Positions 26,011 through 34,272 of a stretch of DNA of 64,000 bases are shown here, in pieces. A model generated the notes under the pieces. The model was not told the origin of the DNA, searched no databases, and saw only the letters and a program-made list of their open reading frames with translations. Numbering within the stretch: position 1 is the first letter of the stretch; each line of letters starts with the position of its first letter. The stretch comes from Bacteroidota bacterium. Its GTDB lineage: Bacteria; Bacteroidota; Bacteroidia; Flavobacteriales_D; Crocinitomicaceae. A program made the position numbers and the translations under genes. The stretch is from positions 62,001 through 126,000 of the forward strand of contig JASBTZ010000013.1 of the NCBI GenBank assembly GCA_030148165.1, read 5' to 3'.

Positions 26011-26995
26011 TGAATTTCGCCAGTTCCGATTTTAAATAGTCAATCACTTCAATATCTACCGGGTCAACATCCTTCATTTCCGACAGGAATAAGGAAGCCC
26101 AGTCAACTACATTGATTAAATAAATGGATTGCTCGATGATGCCTTTACCTTTCGAAGAAATGGAAAGTACATTTTGCGTCTTCTCTTTTATTCTGGATTT
26201 TGTGATTTCAATTCTTTTGACCGTGCTGGGATGAGTTCCTGTTGTATCAAAAAACACAACTGCAAAACGGTCATCTCCTCCACCCCAGCCAACAAGTTCA
26301 TTGTGATTCATCTCCGGTAATGCGTGATGCCAACATAGCTCTTTGCTGTTTTCATTAAACTGCTGACGCGCTCGGATCAAGACAGGCGCGTAATCTTCAT
26401 CACCGTAAAGTATGCCCACTTTACCTTTCAAATGAGTCGCCAGAAATTTTGCTTCGGTAAGGATTTGTTCATGCTCCGAATTAATCAACTCTCGGGCTGA
26501 TTGCATTTCACCCAGATGAGCTGTTGGGATTAACCCAGTTCCGTTAAAGATTCGCAGAAGCTGAACCAGTGAATAGGCAAGCATCGTTCTCGGTGGATTT
26601 CCTCCGGGAACGTTAATCTGATCAAAATTATTCTTTTCGCATAATTCACTCAATTTGCCTCCCGAACAAACTCCTACAATCCAGGCTCCCTTATTTACGG
26701 CCTTCTCAATGGCACTTAATGTCTCTTCAGTATTACCTGAGTAAGATGATCCGATTACCAATGTATGGCTGTCAACAAACGCCGGAATGTTATAGCCTTT
26801 GGAAATGGATACAGGAACTTTTAATTCATTCAATAACCATCCTGAAACCAGTGACCCTCCGATACCGGAGCCACCCATTCCACAGATCAATACATTGTGG
26901 ATCTCTCTGTCCGGTTGCCTGATTTTGGCTTCTTTCGCAATTTCAATAGCTTCAGCTATGTGATCCGGAAATGCTGCGATCAGATTCTGCATCAT
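26003..26995 (-). CDS. Bifunctional phosphoglucose/phosphomannose isomerase (SIS domain)
   Basis: A 330-residue protein with two SIS folds. The first has CGMGGSGIGGSL and SSYSGNTEET for binding the sugar phosphate; the second contains the active-site MNHNELVGW, as in the archaeal-type bifunctional glucose-6-P/mannose-6-P isomerase family. It would interconvert fructose-6-P with glucose-6-P and mannose-6-P, feeding glycolysis and sugar-nucleotide synthesis. It is the first gene of the unit ending at 23651. Substrate specificity is inferred from the family. Confidence 0.88.
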   Translation of the reverse strand: MMQNLIAAFPDHIAEAIEIAKEAKIRQPDREIHNVLICGMGGSGIGGSLVSGWLLNELKVPVSISKGYNIPAFVDSHTLVIGSSYSGNTEETLSAIEKAVNKGAWIVGVCSGGKLSELCEKNNFDQINVPGGNPPRTMLAYSLVQLLRIFNGTGLIPTAHLGEMQSARELINSEHEQILTEAKFLATHLKGKVGILYGDEDYAPVLIRARQQFNENSKELCWHHALPEMNHNELVGWGGGDDRFAVVFFDTTGTHPSTVKRIEITKSRIKEKTQNVLSISSKGKGIIEQSIYLINVVDWASLFLSEMKDVDPVDIEVIDYLKSELAKFNG

Positions 26996-27126
26996 AACTC
27001 TGCCTGTTTCTGGTTTTTAACGTAATAAGGGACCGTAAAGTTACTCATTCCAATGCAACCATAGAAACCTGTTTCGGAGATTCGCCAAAAAATAGATAAA
27101 TCAAAACCAGACAGCGCGAATAATCT

Positions 27127-27134
27127 TACTTTTG
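27127..27134 (+). promoter_or_regulatory. -7 promoter box of the thioesterase gene
   Basis: TACTTTTG is an exact TAnnTTTG match ending 18 bases before the ATG at 27153. Confidence 0.5.
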
Positions 27135-27152
27135 TTCTAATAATTAGATGCC

Positions 27153-27671
27153 ATGAAAGCAAAGACAGCCAAAGAAACACTTTCGATTACCACGAAAGTT
27201 GTTTTACCTAATGATACAAATACACACGGAAATCTATTCGGTGGTGAATTATTGGCGTGGATGGATGTTATCGCGGCGGTCTCAGCTCATCGACATTGTA
27301 AGCGTGTAGTGGTGACTGCAACCGTCAATAATGTATCGTTTCAACAGGCAATCGCTCACTCATCGATCGTTACCTTAGAGGCTAAGGTTTCAAGAGCCTT
27401 TTCTACTTCCATGGAAGTGTTTATTGATGTTTATGTCGAGGACAACGTCCGGGGTACACGAACGAAATGTAACGAGGCGATATACACCTTCGTGGCTGTT
27501 GACCAGAACGGAGAACCAATTGAGGTTCCCGAGTTAATTCCAGAAACGGAAGAAGAGATTCGCCGATATAACGGGGCCATGAGAAGACGTGAATTGAGCC
27601 TTATTCTGGCAGGAAAAATGAAGGCTCGTGACGCAAGCGAATTAAAGAAACTTTTCATGGATGAGGATTAA
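27153..27671 (+). CDS. Acyl-CoA thioesterase, YciA/BACH-like hotdog
   Basis: A 172-residue cytoplasmic hotdog-fold thioesterase. NDTNTHGNLFGGELLAWMD (the N-H-G-x-x-F/G-G-x-x-M-D pattern) holds the active-site Asn/Asp of the YciA/cytosolic acyl-CoA hydrolase family, followed by DVIAAVSAHRH and VSFQQAI. It hydrolyses acyl-CoA to free acid and CoA. A helical C-terminal tail (about 125-172) is somewhat longer than in YciA. Its stop overlaps the stop region of the convergent GT9 gene by 4 bases. Confidence 0.92.
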   Translation: MKAKTAKETLSITTKVVLPNDTNTHGNLFGGELLAWMDVIAAVSAHRHCKRVVVTATVNNVSFQQAIAHSSIVTLEAKVSRAFSTSMEVFIDVYVEDNVRGTRTKCNEAIYTFVAVDQNGEPIEVPELIPETEEEIRRYNGAMRRRELSLILAGKMKARDASELKKLFMDED

Positions 27672-28639
27672 GCCTCGAGATCTCCGGCAATCACATTTAC
27701 ATCCTGGTCCATCATACATTTAAAGTGTTTTTTCGGGCATTGCTCAAACCCAATCTTAGAACAAGGTCTGCAACTTAGATCTGAAACTTCGTGAATCGAA
27801 TAGGATTCCGGATTATCTGGTTTATAAGGATACATGCCGAATTTGGGAACAGTATTTCCCCAGATGGAGACAATGCGGGTGTCAAAAGCTGCAGCAATAT
27901 GCATCATCCCGGTATCATTGGTCATAAGAGCCTTTGCTTGTTTGATGATACTTCCAGATTGCTGAATATTGACCTCGCCAACAGCGCTTCGAACATTTTT
28001 AGAAGAACGCTGAATGATCCAGCCGGCATTCGAACGATCTTCTATCCCTCCTATGAGTATAACGTCTGAGTTCAACCGCTCGATCACTTCCACCACTTTT
28101 TCCTTGGGAAATCGCTTTGTAGCGAATTTAGCTCCGATGGCTATGGCTATATAATTCTTCGCAGCTAACTTGTATTGACCCGGGTCAATTTCATTAGATG
28201 AACTAATGGCAAAGTTGACCGCATATTTTCTGTTACTAACCGTCAGTTTTTTAACTGCTTCAAAATAGCGATCTACAACATGTACATCCGGGAGATCATC
28301 CGCTTTGAAGCGAACGAGTTTCCATTTCTTGTAATTCAATTTTGGAAAACTGGTCATCGGACGCAGTAACCTCAACTTCAATGATTTTGTTCGCAGATTG
28401 TGATGAAGATCCACGATGTGATCATACTTCTCTGCTTTTAATGCAGGAATAACTTCGGAAATGGAATCTTTAATGGTGAAGACCTTATCCACAAAAGGAT
28501 TGTGTTCAACTAATTCCTTGTACGGTTCCTTTGTCAGATAATGAAGCTCACAATTGAGCTGATCCTTGAGTGCTTCAAGAACAGGTGTAGTAAGAACAAT
28601 GTCTCCAATTGAGCTAAAACGAACAACGAGGATCTTCAC
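27668..28639 (-). CDS. Glycosyltransferase family 9 (heptosyltransferase-like)
   Basis: A 323-residue GT9 enzyme with two Rossmann domains. It starts MKILVVRFSSIGDIVLTTP, the classic N-terminal motif, and has MTNDTGMMHIAAAF in the C-terminal donor-binding domain, with CSKIGFEQCPKKHFKCM near the end. It would add heptose or a related sugar to the lipopolysaccharide core or another surface glycan. Translation starts at GTG (28639). A -7 promoter box lies only 4 bases upstream. It follows the giant T9SS cargo gene by 26 bases on the same strand. Confidence 0.9.
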   Translation of the reverse strand: MKILVVRFSSIGDIVLTTPVLEALKDQLNCELHYLTKEPYKELVEHNPFVDKVFTIKDSISEVIPALKAEKYDHIVDLHHNLRTKSLKLRLLRPMTSFPKLNYKKWKLVRFKADDLPDVHVVDRYFEAVKKLTVSNRKYAVNFAISSSNEIDPGQYKLAAKNYIAIAIGAKFATKRFPKEKVVEVIERLNSDVILIGGIEDRSNAGWIIQRSSKNVRSAVGEVNIQQSGSIIKQAKALMTNDTGMMHIAAAFDTRIVSIWGNTVPKFGMYPYKPDNPESYSIHEVSDLSCRPCSKIGFEQCPKKHFKCMMDQDVNVIAGDLEA

Positions 28640-28643
28640 GATT

Positions 28644-28651
28644 CAAAGATA
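28644..28651 (-). promoter_or_regulatory. -7 promoter box 4 bases before the GT9 start codon
   Basis: On the minus strand TATCTTTG (exact TAnnTTTG) is separated from the GTG start by 4 bases. If it is used, transcription would begin at or within the first codons, meaning a leaderless transcript. No -33 TTTG is visible, so the call is tentative. Confidence 0.4.
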
Positions 28652-28665
28652 GGATTAAACCCGAA

Positions 28666-31600
28666 TTAGCGAATGAGATTAACGTGTCCAACTGCTATTT
28701 TACGTTCGTCACTTTCAAGTGTTTTAAACTCCAGCTTCCACGTATAAGAGCCATCCTGACATTTTCTTGGGTTAGCTGAATTGCCATAGGTCCCATCCCA
28801 ACCGATCGAAGAGTCGTGCGATTCAAAAATAATTTCTCCCCATCGATCAAAGATCAAGAGTTGATAATCATAGGGGTCAAATCCGGAAGTAAATACAGGC
28901 TGAAATGTTTGATTGTAAATGTCATTATCCGGTGTGAATGTATTCGGTACGTAATAAATCAAATCTTCTTTCACCTGAATAATTAACCTTGCGGTATCTG
29001 TACAACCAAATTGAGTAAACGCTACTAGCTCGACATAATAGGATTGAGCTTCTTCTTCTGAATAAATATGATTCGGATTAACTTCGGTTGAACCTGACCC
29101 ATCACCAAAATCCCATACATAATTAATCGCGTTGATCGAATTATTGGTGAATTGCACTTCAGTGTCCCATAAAAGAAGTTCATTTTCTGATGCCGTAAAT
29201 GCAGCGATAGGGCCATCTTCAATGGATATATAATTTTGATAAGTACTCGCCGAAACGCAACCGGTTAACGATGTCACGCTCAGTCCAATATTGTACTGAC
29301 CACTTTCATAGAAGGTATAACTCAATGGTCCACAATCCTGTATCTGTTGACCATTAATTGTCCAGATACAATCAGTTATTGACGAAGTTGTCACAGAATT
29401 ATTATTGAATTGTACCGTCAGCGGAGCACAGCCAATCGTATCGCTCGCTGTAAAATATACCTCGGGGGCATCTTCGACCTCCACGATGACCGAATCAGAA
29501 TTTGTGCAACCGATACTATCAACCGCAGTTGCCGTGTAGGTCACAATACCAACGTTTTGATTAAAAGGAACCCCGTTTTGGATCCCGTTATTCCATGTGA
29601 TTGTTCCTGTACCACTTGCCGATAAGGTAATTGGAATGTTATCACACAGTATTTGATCAGGCCCTGCTGAAATACTTGGAGCAGGTGTGACCAGGATATT
29701 CACTTGGTCTGTATTTAGACATCCATTAAGGTCAGTTCCCGTGACTGTATAGGTAACTGCACCAATTACCGGAACAAATGCGACCCCATCAACGATGCCG
29801 TTATCCCAGGAATAGGTGTCTGCCCCACTTCCAGTCAGCGTAACAGCAATTCCTTCACAGACTTGTTGATCTGGTCCTGCATTTACCACAGGTAACGGAT
29901 TAACCGTCACATCCACAGTGTCACTATCCATACAGCCGTTGTTATCTGTTCCGGTCACGATATAGCTAATTGTCCCTGTCGCTTGTGAAAATGGAACATT
30001 ATCGATAACGCCGTTATTCCATAAATACGAGTTGGCGCCAGAACCCGATAAGATTACTTGCGTACCGTCATCACACAAGGTTTGATCAGGACCAGCATTT
30101 ACACTTGGTAGTGGATTAACCGTTACATTAACTTGGTCGGTATTGGAACATCCCGAGGTATCTGTTCCGGTAACCGTATATGTTACGACTCCAGGAGATT
30201 GTGAGAAGGCTAATCCATCCGTCACGCCATTATCCCAGATATATGAATTGGCACCTGTTCCACTCAGGGTAATTAACGTTCCATCATTACATAAGATCTG
30301 ATCCGTACCGGCATTTACAGCAGGTAATGGCAGCACGCTTATAACAACAACATCGGTATCCGAGCATCCCGTGTTATCATATACAGAATAGGATGTAGAA
30401 CCCAAAGGAGGAGTAAAAGCAACTCCATCGGTCACGCCATTATCCCAAACATAGCTTGTTCCACCACTAGCATTTAATGTGACCTGGTTGTTTTCACAAA
30501 CTGTTTGATCTACACCCGCATCTATTTGAGTATTTGGATTAACAATGACATCAACCGAATCCGCATTTACACATCCGTTCCCATCCGAGCCTATAACGGT
30601 ATAAGTCATTGTGCCAACGCCACCTTGAGTGAAGGGAACACCATTTAGAACACCGTTGTCCCATGTATAAGTTTGCGCACCGGTACCTATAAGCGTAATT
30701 TGTTGGCCATCACATACGGATTGGTCAGGACCAGCATTAACCGACGGTAATAGATTTACAGTAACTGTAACCTGGTCAGTTCCCACACAACCTCCCCCAG
30801 TCGTTGTTACTGTGTAAGTTGTTGTTTGAGATGGTGAAAAGGGTATTCCATCAATTACGCCATTATCCCACATGAAAGTAGTTGACGAAATAGCATTTAA
30901 TGTTACCGATTCACCCTCACAAATTGTCACATCCATTCCCGCGTCAATGCTCTCACCTGGTAATATTATAACATCTACCTGATCTGATACAGGACAAGTT
31001 CCTGAAGTTGTAACAGTATAGGTCCCACCTGCAGATGGATAAAATGGGATTCCATCCTGAACTCCTTGATCCCATGCGAACGGAGTCGAACTTGTAGCAC
31101 TGAGAGTAACGGGATCTCCTGCGCAAATGGTTACGTCAGGTCCGCCGTTTATCTGGTCCAATGGAAGTATTGTAATACTAAATGTTGTCGGCCACCCCTG
31201 ACTACATACTGCCCAAGGATCTATATAATAGACGTCAATTGTGCCCGTAGTGGGAGAGATTACAACTGGCGCAGTATATGCAGGTACAGATCCAAAATCA
31301 CCATTGGTAGGTAGTCCTATAGCCGGATTATAACTGGTCCAATAAAAGTTGTTAGCATAATTTGGATCATTACTAAATATGTTAGCCGGGTTTCCCGTCC
31401 ACGAATTTGTTGTAGAAAAAATAATTTCCGCAATATTATCACCACTGCAAACGGTTAGGTTTTGAGGTTGGTCAACTTCTACACATCCAACACAACCACC
31501 AGTAACCTGATTTGAGGCCGTGACGATTTGACCAGTTGCATCCATGATAAGCACAGAGCTTAAAGGTAATCCCCCACCCCAGCAATCAACATAAAACCCT

Positions 31601-32166
31601 TGACCTGAAGTGACCGAAGTCCAGGTCGCTCCGCCATCAATAGACATCATGAATGGAGGGGCATCACCCCAAATGGATAATTGCACATTGTCTCCCCATC
31701 CCCCAAAATAATTACACATGCATTCTGTTACATCACCCCATAACTGAGCTCCAAGATTCGGATTTGGTGCTCCAACTGCTGCACTCGCTCCGTTTCCACC
31801 GCCTCCGGAACCTCCGCCCCCACCCGTCGGCGTGCAATTCGTACAGAAAATGGGTGTGGCCGGTGCGCCCGGATTCCCTTGTGCAGGCCAGAAAGAGTCT
31901 CCGTAATAAACTCCCTGACATAAATCGGTAAAAGTTACAATGGTGTCATTCACAACGGTAAGTGTATCTGTATATCCCAAGCTATCGGTAATGACGAATG
32001 AATAGGTGCCCGGCAATGTTGCTCCTTCCAGCCACACTGTAACCGTACCATCACATGGTGAACAGTTCCAGGTAGAACAGTCTGTGGAAGACATATAGAT
32101 CGTCGCCTGACCGAACAAATAACTTGTCGATGCAATAAATGATATGTAAAGAATGAGTGTTCTCAT
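28666..32166 (-). CDS. Repeat-rich surface protein with T9SS type B sorting domain
   Basis: A 1166-residue secreted protein. A signal peptide (about 1-19) is followed by a Gly-rich, Cys-containing N-terminal region, eight tandem Ig-like modules of about 70 residues (residues 339-902; each with NAGPDQxxC, a WDNG core and a YTVTGTD-type end), two PKD-like domains (about 903-1080; PLTVQFNNNS, NYVWDFGDG), and the gliding-motility-associated C-terminal domain (about 1080-1166; VPNTFTPDNDIYNQ, FDRWGE, WDGTYG). This is the layout of a large adhesin exported and surface-anchored by T9SS. The ligand is unknown. A hairpin lies 2 bases before the ATG. Confidence 0.93.
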   Translation of the reverse strand: MRTLILYISFIASTSYLFGQATIYMSSTDCSTWNCSPCDGTVTVWLEGATLPGTYSFVITDSLGYTDTLTVVNDTIVTFTDLCQGVYYGDSFWPAQGNPGAPATPIFCTNCTPTGGGGGSGGGGNGASAAVGAPNPNLGAQLWGDVTECMCNYFGGWGDNVQLSIWGDAPPFMMSIDGGATWTSVTSGQGFYVDCWGGGLPLSSVLIMDATGQIVTASNQVTGGCVGCVEVDQPQNLTVCSGDNIAEIIFSTTNSWTGNPANIFSNDPNYANNFYWTSYNPAIGLPTNGDFGSVPAYTAPVVISPTTGTIDVYYIDPWAVCSQGWPTTFSITILPLDQINGGPDVTICAGDPVTLSATSSTPFAWDQGVQDGIPFYPSAGGTYTVTTSGTCPVSDQVDVIILPGESIDAGMDVTICEGESVTLNAISSTTFMWDNGVIDGIPFSPSQTTTYTVTTTGGGCVGTDQVTVTVNLLPSVNAGPDQSVCDGQQITLIGTGAQTYTWDNGVLNGVPFTQGGVGTMTYTVIGSDGNGCVNADSVDVIVNPNTQIDAGVDQTVCENNQVTLNASGGTSYVWDNGVTDGVAFTPPLGSTSYSVYDNTGCSDTDVVVISVLPLPAVNAGTDQILCNDGTLITLSGTGANSYIWDNGVTDGLAFSQSPGVVTYTVTGTDTSGCSNTDQVNVTVNPLPSVNAGPDQTLCDDGTQVILSGSGANSYLWNNGVIDNVPFSQATGTISYIVTGTDNNGCMDSDTVDVTVNPLPVVNAGPDQQVCEGIAVTLTGSGADTYSWDNGIVDGVAFVPVIGAVTYTVTGTDLNGCLNTDQVNILVTPAPSISAGPDQILCDNIPITLSASGTGTITWNNGIQNGVPFNQNVGIVTYTATAVDSIGCTNSDSVIVEVEDAPEVYFTASDTIGCAPLTVQFNNNSVTTSSITDCIWTINGQQIQDCGPLSYTFYESGQYNIGLSVTSLTGCVSASTYQNYISIEDGPIAAFTASENELLLWDTEVQFTNNSINAINYVWDFGDGSGSTEVNPNHIYSEEEAQSYYVELVAFTQFGCTDTARLIIQVKEDLIYYVPNTFTPDNDIYNQTFQPVFTSGFDPYDYQLLIFDRWGEIIFESHDSSIGWDGTYGNSANPRKCQDGSYTWKLEFKTLESDERKIAVGHVNLIR
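29461..31152 (-). repeat. Eight tandem ~212-bp coding repeats
   Basis: Eight diverged copies of a module of about 70 codons within the T9SS cargo gene. Each copy starts with (I/V)(N/D)AGxDxxxC and contains a W(D/N)NG core. Copies 5-7 are the most alike, suggesting recent duplication; copies 1, 2 and 4 are most diverged. Confidence 0.88.
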
Positions 32167-32168
32167 CT

Positions 32169-32185
32169 CTTAGCCGAAGGCTAAG
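32169..32185 (-). promoter_or_regulatory. Leader hairpin 2 bases before the T9SS cargo start codon
   Basis: CTTAGCC-GAA-GGCTAAG is a perfect 7-3-7 inverted repeat. In the mRNA it forms a stem directly upstream of the AUG at 32166, where ribosomes bind. No U-tract follows, so it is not a normal terminator of the upstream gene. A role in translation or mRNA stability is inferred only from position. Confidence 0.5.
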
Positions 32186-32253
32186 TTATCATAAAAGACC
32201 AGAAAAATCGAGGTAAATGAGCGAATCAGGACTGAAAATGAACGTATTAGGTC

Positions 32254-34131
32254 CTAGAGTTTCTTATAATTCTCATAGACAACCTTCAAAAAAGCCCTTC
32301 CGCGTTCGTCTTCGATTTTGAAATCTTCGGGTGTATACGTATTCACCTGATAAGTTTGGTGTTCCATATGATAGGCCAGCATACCTTTTTCGGTTACCCA
32401 GCCATAACCTCCGATTATCGTGTGTAAAGCAAATTGCGGACACTCGGGATTCATCAGGTCTTTACTCCATGGATACAATGATAGATCTCCTCCCATCTGA
32501 TACATAAGTGTGGCTGCCAGGTCGGTTTGCGAACCTACTTTTTCAATGCGCTTACCTCGATATTCCTTTTTCAAAGGTTCACCCCAAAGTAACAGTGGTA
32601 TGCGGTAGAATCGGTTTGAGTTGGGATCAGTAGAACCAGGAGCAGCGTGACCGTGATCCGCCATAAAGACAAACAAGGTGTTTTCGTACCAATCCTCCTT
32701 CTTACACTTTTTAATGAAATCACTAATGCACTCATCCGCGTAGATTACTGAATTCATGAAGTTCACTTCCTCCCCTTCCCAGGTTCTTTTTCGCTTTGAG
32801 ACGGGATGATCATACGGTGAGTGGGTGCTCCCTGTGAATGCACAATGCATGAATGGTTCTTGTGATTTACTAATTCGTTTCAATAGAAAATCATATAGAT
32901 CCTCGTCGTAATAATTCAGCTTCCCTCGTTCCAGACCATTCGGAAAATCATTTTCATCTACTACATCCTGAAAACCGTGATCCATGAAATAGCCGCCAAT
33001 GTTTCCATATTTCAAATCCCCGCTAAAAACATAATGAGAACTGTAACCCCAATCTTCGACATCCTGATTCAATGACCTCAACTTGCGGTGTTTTTCCGGT
33101 TGTAGCGATATCGATATACCCGGAATTCCGGGATTACCGCTGAAAATACTTGAGTTTCCTATTTCTGACGTGTGTCCCGTTGAATAGATATTGGTAAAAA
33201 GTAAGCCTTCCTCAGCCAATGCATCGAAATTCGGTGTCGCTCCTTTGTTATCACTTAAACATCCGACAGCCTCTGCCGCCCAGCTTTCCATGATCACAAA
33301 AACCAGGTTGGGACGTTTATTATCTAAAATGTAATTGTCGTGTTCACTCGGGTAATCATACAATTCATCCACTATCCTTTGGGCCCTGGCAAGATCGATT
33401 TTGGGTAGTGATTCATCAATATCGCTCTTATTATAAAGCAAATAACTATTACCGAAATAGTATACCGAATTGACGGCGATGTCATTGGCCACATGATTAT
33501 TTGAAAAATAAGCTGAATCAATATTGATCGGGATTTGTTGCCATCCACCTCGCGCTAACAGGAAGAAAATGCTCCCGAATAATCCGAAGAAGATCGCGCC
33601 AAATGAATAGTTTAGATACCATTTCCATTGATTACCATCAAGTGATTTCTTAAACAGCCAATTCATGATCCTCCAGGCAAATGTTACCTCCAAAATGACA
33701 TATATAAAAAACCAGATCGTCATGGCATAATCAGCTGTTCTTACTACCTCATCCGGATTAGACAAATGCATGAACACGCGGGATGTCAATTTGTGATTCC
33801 ACTCCGTATAAGCATTGATTTCCCCTGCGTGGATCATGGCACAAACCAGTACCTCTAGAATTAATACACCTCGAAATAACCATCTGGTCCATTTGGAAGG
33901 ATTCAGATAATGAATAATGAGAAACAAAAGTGGTAGCAGTCCTAGATAGGCGGCAGATGCAATATCTAATCGGATCGAATAGAAGAAAGTCGCCAGCCAT
34001 TCCCAAAAACTGATGCCTTCCAACTTATCCCAGTTGTGGATAGAGAAAAGAATTCGCTGGAAATCAAATAACAGAATCCAGAACAGAAACATCTTCAGAA
34101 TGGTAATCAAAAGCTGCTGAACACTTTTCAT
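32254..34131 (-). CDS. LTA synthase-like membrane phosphoglycerol transferase/sulfatase-fold protein
   Basis: A 625-residue protein. Five hydrophobic helices (about 8-25, 45-70, 82-105, 135-155, 170-195) precede a periplasmic alkaline-phosphatase-fold domain (about 250-600). That domain has NLVFVIMESW (metal Glu), STGHTSEIGNS (candidate nucleophile Thr), FMADHGHAAPG (metal Asp/His) and a later His. This is the layout of lipoteichoic-acid synthase and of the phosphoglycerol or phosphoethanolamine transferases. In a Gram-negative it likely modifies a periplasmic glycan or lipid. Substrate unknown. A -7 promoter box is 4 bases before the ATG. Confidence 0.87.
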   Translation of the reverse strand: MKSVQQLLITILKMFLFWILLFDFQRILFSIHNWDKLEGISFWEWLATFFYSIRLDIASAAYLGLLPLLFLIIHYLNPSKWTRWLFRGVLILEVLVCAMIHAGEINAYTEWNHKLTSRVFMHLSNPDEVVRTADYAMTIWFFIYVILEVTFAWRIMNWLFKKSLDGNQWKWYLNYSFGAIFFGLFGSIFFLLARGGWQQIPINIDSAYFSNNHVANDIAVNSVYYFGNSYLLYNKSDIDESLPKIDLARAQRIVDELYDYPSEHDNYILDNKRPNLVFVIMESWAAEAVGCLSDNKGATPNFDALAEEGLLFTNIYSTGHTSEIGNSSIFSGNPGIPGISISLQPEKHRKLRSLNQDVEDWGYSSHYVFSGDLKYGNIGGYFMDHGFQDVVDENDFPNGLERGKLNYYDEDLYDFLLKRISKSQEPFMHCAFTGSTHSPYDHPVSKRKRTWEGEEVNFMNSVIYADECISDFIKKCKKEDWYENTLFVFMADHGHAAPGSTDPNSNRFYRIPLLLWGEPLKKEYRGKRIEKVGSQTDLAATLMYQMGGDLSLYPWSKDLMNPECPQFALHTIIGGYGWVTEKGMLAYHMEHQTYQVNTYTPEDFKIEDERGRAFLKVVYENYKKL

Positions 34132-34135
34132 GCGT

Positions 34136-34143
34136 CAAAGTTA
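34136..34143 (-). promoter_or_regulatory. -7 promoter box 4 bases before the LTA-synthase-like start codon
   Basis: On the minus strand TAACTTTG (exact TAnnTTTG) is 4 bases from the ATG at 34131, the same spacing as before the GT9 gene. No -33 TTTG is visible, so the leaderless interpretation is tentative. Confidence 0.4.
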
Positions 34144-34209
34144 TTGATATTAATGAGATGGACGTGCCTGGAACACCTCAGAAAGTTCTATCACTAATTG
34201 ATACACAAA

Positions 34210-34241
34210 TTTGCAGTATTTGGTAGAAACAAGTACTTTTG
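34210..34241 (+). promoter_or_regulatory. Consensus promoter of hppA
   Basis: TTTG at 34210-34213, a 20-base gap, and TACTTTTG at 34234-34241 form a full match to the Bacteroidota promoter (TTTG, 19-23, TAnnTTTG). The ATG at 34273 follows 31 bases later, and the leader is A-rich as usual for this phylum. Confidence 0.75.
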
Positions 34242-34272
34242 CCCCCTGTTTTAATTAACCAATAAACAAAAG

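Noticed and set aside
29461-31152. Regular repeats considered as a CRISPR array or intergenic repeat
   Set aside because: The unit is about 212 bp, diverged and fully in frame inside one long gene, so it is a protein module repeat.
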